Shown: positions 58,974 to 64,000 of the stretch, in pieces
Layout: every line of letters starts with the position of its first letter
Numbering within the stretch: the stretch's first letter is position 1
Assembly (NCBI GenBank): GCA_046351095.1
Contig: JAXLZC010000001.1
Location: forward strand, 186,001 to 250,000
Direction of reading: 5' to 3'
Length of the DNA: 64,000 bases
From: BQWY01 sp046351095
GTDB lineage: Bacteria > Nitrospirota > Nitrospiria > Nitrospirales > Nitrospiraceae
Notes under the pieces: model-generated
Databases searched by the model: none
Seen by the model: only the letters and a program-made list of their open reading frames with translations
Told to the model about the DNA's origin: nothing
Position numbers and translations under genes: made by a program

Positions 58974-59978
58974 ATGCGGATTCTTATTACGGGCGGAGCG
59001 GGATTTTTGGGCAGTCACCTCAGCGATCTGTTGATCGGCAAAGGTCACGAGGTGGTCGCGATGGATAACCTCATCACGGGACGGGTGGAAAATATCGCCC
59101 ACCTCATCGGGCACTCCAAGTTCAGCTTCGTGAAATACAACGTATGCGACTATCTCCACATCGATGGTCCCTTGGACGGCATCTTGCACTTTGCCTCGCC
59201 GGCGAGTCCGCAAGACTATCTGGAGATGCCCATCGCCACGATGAAGGTCGGCGCGCTTGGTACGCATAAGGCGCTCGGTTTGGCGAAAGCTAAAGGCGCA
59301 AGGCTGTTGTTGGCGAGCACCTCCGAAGTGTACGGCGATCCGTTGGTGAATCCGCAGCCGGAATCCTATTGGGGTAACGTCAATCCCATCAGCCCGCGCG
59401 GCGTGTATGACGAGGCCAAGCGATTTGCCGAAGCCATGACCATGGCCTACCACCGATATCATGGGCTCGACACACGGATCGTGCGTATCTTCAATACGTA
59501 CGGGCCTCGCATGCGCCCGAACGACGGTCGTGTGGTGTCGAACTTTATCGTGCAGGCGTTGCAGGGCAAACCCTTAACCATCTTCGGAGACGGGCAACAA
59601 ACGCGCAGCTTTTGTTATGTGGAGGATCTTGTGCGCGGGATTACCTCTTTGCTCCTGACCGATTCGGATAAGACGGTCGGACAGCGCACGGATCGGGCGA
59701 CCTTCCTGACCAAATCGACACAACCGCAGCCGGAGACGATGCACGATCCGGTGAACATCGGCAATCCGCGCGAGCTGACGGTGAAGGACATTGCTGAACT
59801 GGTCCTAAAGTTGACCGGTTCGAAGAGTGAGATCGAGTATCGGCCGCTTCCAGCCGACGATCCCAAAGTGCGTCGCCCCGATATTCGTCGTGCAAAGAGC
59901 CTGCTGGGATGGGAGCCAGCCGTCGAGTTGGAAGACGGGTTGCGCCGCACCATTGAGTACTTCAAGAAGGCTATCTAA
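58974..59978 (+). CDS. NAD-dependent SDR, UDP-glucuronate decarboxylase-like
   Basis: A 334-residue extended short-chain dehydrogenase. The Rossmann motif is ITGGAGFLGSHLSDLL, the catalytic Tyr and Lys lie in YDEAKRFAE and the Ser/Thr in ASTSEVYGD. FASPASPQDYLEMPIATMK and RIFNTYGPRMRPNDGRVVSN are typical of UDP-xylose synthases (UXS), which make UDP-xylose from UDP-glucuronate; a dTDP-glucose 4,6-dehydratase is less likely. A hydrophilic insert lies near residues 230-254 before PVNIGNPRE. AGGAGGAAGG sets the start at 58974; the frame is open from 58926. Confidence 0.88.
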   Translation: MRILITGGAGFLGSHLSDLLIGKGHEVVAMDNLITGRVENIAHLIGHSKFSFVKYNVCDYLHIDGPLDGILHFASPASPQDYLEMPIATMKVGALGTHKALGLAKAKGARLLLASTSEVYGDPLVNPQPESYWGNVNPISPRGVYDEAKRFAEAMTMAYHRYHGLDTRIVRIFNTYGPRMRPNDGRVVSNFIVQALQGKPLTIFGDGQQTRSFCYVEDLVRGITSLLLTDSDKTVGQRTDRATFLTKSTQPQPETMHDPVNIGNPRELTVKDIAELVLKLTGSKSEIEYRPLPADDPKVRRPDIRRAKSLLGWEPAVELEDGLRRTIEYFKKAI

Positions 59979-60046
59979 GTGTCGGTGCGTAGCAGCATGC
60001 AGCGCCAGCATGCTCGTGTGATCGCCTCGAAGAGGGCCGACTGAGT

Positions 60047-62005
60047 ATGTGCGGTATTGCCGTCATTGTGACAGCGAAGGGGCAGCCGGTCGATGCCGTC
60101 GCGCTCGAGCGCATGACGGCCAGTATCGTCCATCGCGGGCCGGACGATAGTGGGCACTATTACGACGGTCCCGTCGGCTTAGGGTTCCGTCGGTTGGCCA
60201 TTCTCGATCTGATGCCGAGCGGCCATCAGCCCATGGTCAGTGATGATGGACGCTTCGTCATCGTGTTCAACGGCGAAATTTATAATTACGTGGAGTTACG
60301 CCAAGAGCTGGCACAGGCCGGCTATCGTTTCCGTTCGACCGGCGACACGGAAGTGTTGCTCGCCGCCGTTCGGCATTGGGGAAAAGACTGTCTCCCGCGC
60401 CTGAACGGGATGTGGGCCTTTGTCGTGTACGATCGGCAAGAGAAACGCCTCTTCGGTTCTCGCGACCGTTTCGGCGTGAAGCCGATGTTTGTGTCGCGCC
60501 AAGGACATCACACGCTCATCGCCTCGGAGATCAAGGCGATCGTTGCCTCAGGCCTGCACCGCGGCGGTGTGAATTGGCGTGTCGCGTCGCGGTTCTTGGT
60601 CGAAGGGCATTTAGACGACGGCCTCGATAGTTTTTATGAAGGTATTTCTTCCGTGCCTCCGGGAGCGGCATTTGAGATCGATGCCTCCGGGAACTGGACC
60701 CAATGGCAGTACTGGGATCTGCGTACGCTCACTCCGCCGTCGGTCGACGATCCCCCCCGCGTGTTTGCCGAGTTGTTCGAGGATGCCGCGCGGATGCGTA
60801 TGCGCAGCGATGTGCCGGTGGGGGTGTGTTTATCCGGCGGACTCGACTCCACCTCGATCATCTGCGCTGCGGCGCGACATCGGGCAGAGAATCCCTCTGG
60901 AAGCGCGCAGGCGATGCAGGCCTTTTGCTACATGGCCAAGGAATTCGACGAGACGCGGTACATCCGCGATACCTTGGCGCAGACGGGCGCGGAGCTTCGC
61001 CAACTCGAAACAAGTCCGCAGGCCTTGTGGCAGAGCCTCGAACGGATGCTGTGGTTTCAGGATGAGCCGGTCCATACGATGACGGCGGTCGTGGGGTATC
61101 AGCTGATGGGGCTGGTCGCCAAACACGGCATTCGTGTGGTGTTGAACGGGCAGGGGGCGGATGAAACGATCGGTGGGTACTTCAGTTTTTTTGCCGACCG
61201 ATGGCGCGAATTACTCTACGCCGGACGATTCGGCCATGCGCGCGCCGAGATGCAGGCCTACGCGGACATCCATGGGGGATCCGTGGCGGGCTATGCGAAA
61301 GAAACGGCGCTGTCGGCCATTGCAGGCCTGCTTCAAGGCATTCCGCCGTATCGCGCGTGGTCGGATCAGCGGTATCGCCGAGGCCTTCTCGGCCGGACAT
61401 GGTTTTCGAAGGATCTGCTTCAGGCCGTCCCCTACGACGAGCGGCCGCGAGCGGCGAACACATTGAACGGTACATTGAAGGCATCCGTCCTCCAGGCGCC
61501 GTTGCCGCTGTATCTCCGAATCGAAGACCGCAACTCGATGGCCCATTCGGTGGAAGCGCGACTGCCGTTTATGGATTACCGATTGGTCACCATGTTGTTC
61601 GGATTGTCGGCGGAGTGGAAGATTCGAGGACCTTGGAACAAATACGTGCTGCGCGAAGGGATGCGTGGGCGTATTCCGGAGTCGGTTCGCGCGCGTGCCG
61701 ACAAAATGGGGTTTCCTACTGCGGGACGACAGTGGTTTGCCGGCGAACTCTACGAGCCGGCAGCGGATATTCTGCACAGCAAGTCGACAGCGGAACGCGG
61801 GATCTACGACGTGCGAGCCATCGTGCGCGATCTGGAGCGGCATCGCCGCGGCGAGACCGATGTGCACCATGACCTGTTTCATGTGTTGGAGTTTGAGCTG
61901 CTGGCGGCACGGATGCAGGGGCAAGGCGTGTCGTCGGCGACCGGCGCCGAAACGACTCATCCGTCGGCAAGCGGCGCACATATCAAAGCCGCGTCGCTGC
62001 TATAG
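60047..62005 (+). CDS. Asparagine synthase-type amidotransferase of the glycan locus
   Basis: A 652-residue AsnB-like enzyme. The glutaminase domain begins MCGIAVIVTAKGQP with nucleophile Cys2 and has HRGPDDSG and VFNGEIYNYVELR. The synthetase domain has the PP-loop CLSGGLDSTSI near 263-273 and GQGADETIGGY. Exosortase-A loci regularly carry such an amidotransferase, thought to amidate a sugar acid, so ordinary asparagine synthesis is not the only option. The C-terminal 40 residues are unconserved. It is followed by another glycosyltransferase. Confidence 0.92.
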   Translation: MCGIAVIVTAKGQPVDAVALERMTASIVHRGPDDSGHYYDGPVGLGFRRLAILDLMPSGHQPMVSDDGRFVIVFNGEIYNYVELRQELAQAGYRFRSTGDTEVLLAAVRHWGKDCLPRLNGMWAFVVYDRQEKRLFGSRDRFGVKPMFVSRQGHHTLIASEIKAIVASGLHRGGVNWRVASRFLVEGHLDDGLDSFYEGISSVPPGAAFEIDASGNWTQWQYWDLRTLTPPSVDDPPRVFAELFEDAARMRMRSDVPVGVCLSGGLDSTSIICAAARHRAENPSGSAQAMQAFCYMAKEFDETRYIRDTLAQTGAELRQLETSPQALWQSLERMLWFQDEPVHTMTAVVGYQLMGLVAKHGIRVVLNGQGADETIGGYFSFFADRWRELLYAGRFGHARAEMQAYADIHGGSVAGYAKETALSAIAGLLQGIPPYRAWSDQRYRRGLLGRTWFSKDLLQAVPYDERPRAANTLNGTLKASVLQAPLPLYLRIEDRNSMAHSVEARLPFMDYRLVTMLFGLSAEWKIRGPWNKYVLREGMRGRIPESVRARADKMGFPTAGRQWFAGELYEPAADILHSKSTAERGIYDVRAIVRDLERHRRGETDVHHDLFHVLEFELLAARMQGQGVSSATGAETTHPSASGAHIKAASLL

Positions 62006-62052
62006 CACCGCGTCGTCTTCTATCATCGTCGAGTGGTCACGTCATCACGACT

Positions 62053-63459
62053 ATGCCCAGACACGTTCTTCTCGTCGCGTACTACTTCCCTCCCATCGCT
62101 GCAAGCGGTGCCATGCGGCCATTGGCGTTCTGTCGATTTTTGCCCGGAGCCGGCTGGCAACCGCATGTGTTGTCGGTCGATCCGGCCTCGGTCGTTCCGC
62201 CGCATCCGGTCGATGTGCAATTGGGGCGGAAAGTGCCGAGCGAGGTCCGTGTCGATCGTGTTCCGCACAGCAACCCGCTCCAGACGCTCCTGAACTGGCG
62301 TAATCAGATCCGATCGCGTATCGCAGCAGGCAGCAACGCATCTACTCTCGCTGGGGCAGCACACGCACCGACCAAGGGTGATGGTGCCTCTGAGGCGGCG
62401 GCATCGGTCGATGCCGGTACACTTGCCGATGCCAAACATCTCGCATTGGATTGGGCCTTTGCGTTCCCCGACCCCCAATGTCATTGGTTGAAGCCGGCGT
62501 TAGCAGCCGCAAAAGCATGGCCGCGTGCCGCCGTACCGGAGGTGGTGTATGCCACCGGCGGGCCCTGGACCAGTCTGTTGGTCGGGCAGGCCCTCGCTTC
62601 CTATTGGCAGGTTCCGTTTGTCGCCGACTATCGCGATCCCTGGTCGAATAATCCCTACGTGTCGTTCCGTAGCGAATTGTTGAACGCCAAGGCGCGGAAG
62701 CTGGAAACATCCGTATTGCAGTCGGCGGACCGGATCGTGGCGAACACGCCCGAGTTGCAGGCGCAACTCGCGAAGGATTACCCGGCGCTCGCGCACAAAC
62801 TGGTGACGATCACGAACGGTTACGATCCGGAGTCCTTCTCCACTACGCCGCAGCACCATGGAATCGACAAGGACGCTCATGGGAAGGGGCTGGAGATCTG
62901 CCATTTTGGGACGGTCTATGGAAAACGTTCACCCAAGGTCTTGCTGCAGACATTGCTGGAATTACAAGAGGCGGGGCGAGTGAGCGCGGAACGCCTTCGA
63001 TGTCGTTTTGTCGGTGCATGGGACGTGGATGATGCGGAATGTGAGCGTGTCGCGAAGCAACTGGAGCATGCGGGAATGCTTCGGCGTGAACCGGCCATTC
63101 CGTATCAGGCGTGTCTCCAGCAGATGCAGGCGGCCGATGTGCTGCTGGTCATGCAGCCGGATTCGCCCTTGCAGATCCCCGGCAAGATTTACGAATACGT
63201 CGCGACACGTCGTCCGTTACTGCTGATCGGTGGAGAAGGGGCGACCGCGAATCTTGTACAACGGCATCGACTGGGGTTGGCCTCCCCGAATCGTCCCGCC
63301 GAGCTTCGCACACTACTGCTGGATGTGGCGGAAGGGCGACGTTCGCTGTCGACTCCAGATCCGGAGCAGGTCGCCCGGTTCAACTACACACAATTGACGG
63401 CGCAGCTCGCGGCAACGCTGGACGACGCCAGTCGAGCCAAATTGCAACGCGCGTCGTAA
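62053..63459 (+). CDS. Glycosyltransferase, GT-B fold (GT4-like)
   Basis: A 468-residue transferase with the start MPRHVLLVAYYFPPIAASGA and the conserved VPFVADYRDPWSNNP, a pattern of GT4-like proteins of surface-polysaccharide loci. A poorly conserved Ala/Gly-rich insert is seen near residues 95-125. The C-terminal domain ends with LQIPGKIYEYVATRRPLLLI, which holds the GKIYEY donor-site motif in place of a classic E-x7-E. The next gene begins six bases after its stop. Confidence 0.88.
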   Translation: MPRHVLLVAYYFPPIAASGAMRPLAFCRFLPGAGWQPHVLSVDPASVVPPHPVDVQLGRKVPSEVRVDRVPHSNPLQTLLNWRNQIRSRIAAGSNASTLAGAAHAPTKGDGASEAAASVDAGTLADAKHLALDWAFAFPDPQCHWLKPALAAAKAWPRAAVPEVVYATGGPWTSLLVGQALASYWQVPFVADYRDPWSNNPYVSFRSELLNAKARKLETSVLQSADRIVANTPELQAQLAKDYPALAHKLVTITNGYDPESFSTTPQHHGIDKDAHGKGLEICHFGTVYGKRSPKVLLQTLLELQEAGRVSAERLRCRFVGAWDVDDAECERVAKQLEHAGMLRREPAIPYQACLQQMQAADVLLVMQPDSPLQIPGKIYEYVATRRPLLLIGGEGATANLVQRHRLGLASPNRPAELRTLLLDVAEGRRSLSTPDPEQVARFNYTQLTAQLAATLDDASRAKLQRAS

Positions 63460-63465
63460 CGGACG

Positions 63466-64000
63466 ATGAGACCTCAACTCGCGAGTGTGGGCATGCCGAG
63501 TACGGTGCACGAGAGTGCGGCTATCCGCGTCGAACTCCTCGGCGAGTCGTCGGCTGCTGCAGCCGAGTGGGATCGGTATGTGCAAGCTGCGCCTGAAGCC
63601 AGTGGCTATCAGCTGACTGCGTGGCGCACGGTGATTGCGCGGGTGTTCGGTCATGAGGCCGTGTATCTGGTGGCGCGCGACGAACGCGGCGAGATCTGCG
63701 GGTTGTTACCGCTTGTGGTGTTGTCGAGCCGTCTCTTCGGACGGTTCATGGTGTCGCTGCCATTTTTTACCTACGGCGGTGTGCTGGCGACGACCGAGGC
63801 GGTGCGAAGTCGCTTGATGGAAGCTGCAGTGGAGGAAGCCACGAAACGCGGTTTGTCGCACATCGAACTTCGGCAACAAAGTCGGCTCGAGACGATCTGG
63901 CCGTCGAAGGATCACAAAGTATCCATGCGGCTGGCGTTGCCGACGGACCCCGAAGCGTTGATGAAGCAGTATCCGTCGAAGTTACGCAGTCAGATCCGTC
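63466..64000 (+). CDS. FemAB-like protein of XrtA/PEP-CTERM loci, N-terminal part
   Basis: The first 178 residues of a protein cut by the right edge. It begins MRPQLASVGMPSTVHESAA and carries AEWDRYVQAAPEASGYQLTA, GHEAVYLVARDERGEICGLL, SRLFGRFMVSLPFFTYGG and LSHIELRQQ. These match the FemAB-related GNAT-fold family seen only in exosortase-associated polysaccharide loci. Such proteins may attach an amino acid or acyl group to a glycan unit. The frame is open to position 64000, which is why it has no stop here. Confidence 0.8.
   Translation, partial: MRPQLASVGMPSTVHESAAIRVELLGESSAAAAEWDRYVQAAPEASGYQLTAWRTVIARVFGHEAVYLVARDERGEICGLLPLVVLSSRLFGRFMVSLPFFTYGGVLATTEAVRSRLMEAAVEEATKRGLSHIELRQQSRLETIWPSKDHKVSMRLALPTDPEALMKQYPSKLRSQIR

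Overview
This window is high-GC chromosomal DNA from a Gram-negative bacterium. Outer-membrane polysaccharide export proteins, several lipoproteins, an indirect-aminoacylation GatCAB set and an exosortase-A (XrtA/PEP-CTERM) type exopolysaccharide locus together fit a Nitrospira-like member of the Nitrospirota. That placement is inferred from gene content and style; no rRNA or other taxonomic marker is present. Genes are dense, and many neighbours overlap by ATGA or GTGA.

Positions 1-7100 hold transport and envelope genes: the end of an RND pump, a PAP2 phosphatase, a metal-handling run on the minus strand (DAACS symporter, CDF efflux protein, CobW-type GTPase), a lipoprotein with a lectin-like look and a small secreted Lys/His/Asp-rich protein. 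Positions 7373-16715 look like a defence island. It starts with a tRNA-Pro remnant and a three-repeat type I-E CRISPR array without cas genes. It continues with a minus-strand type I restriction-modification operon in the order hsdM, unknown winged-helix protein, 29-codon ORF, MNT-hsdS fusion, OLD-family nuclease, hsdR. Positions 16741-19860 carry a secreted NPY/NPF-repeat protein coupled to a von Willebrand A protein, a WYL regulator, a degenerate repeat patch and a BrnT/BrnA toxin-antitoxin pair.

Positions 19870-40221 are mostly housekeeping. The minus strand has a HAD phosphatase, a secreted protein, metG, holB and tmk. The plus strand has a DUF502 membrane protein, glmU, glmS, gatC, panD, gatA, a DUF948 protein, a YtxH protein, gatB, eno, an FtsB-like protein, era, mgtE, recO, a DUF971 protein and a lipoprotein. 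glgA follows at 40271.

From 42.4 kb to the right edge lies an exopolysaccharide locus. A divergent LuxR-type regulator and a 655-base AT-rich leader precede two tandem Wza-type export proteins, an outer-membrane barrel, a Wzc-type tyrosine autokinase, an initiating sugar transferase and a DUF3473 polysaccharide deacetylase. An ABC-2 exporter permease without its ATPase follows, then four consecutive glycosyltransferases, a carbamoyltransferase, a UDP-glucuronate decarboxylase-like SDR enzyme, an asparagine-synthase-type amidotransferase, a fifth glycosyltransferase and a truncated FemAB-like protein. The first half of this locus looks more AT-rich than the housekeeping block. GlmU and GlmS upstream could supply UDP-GlcNAc to it. 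The exosortase expected with these families is not in the window and may lie to the right.
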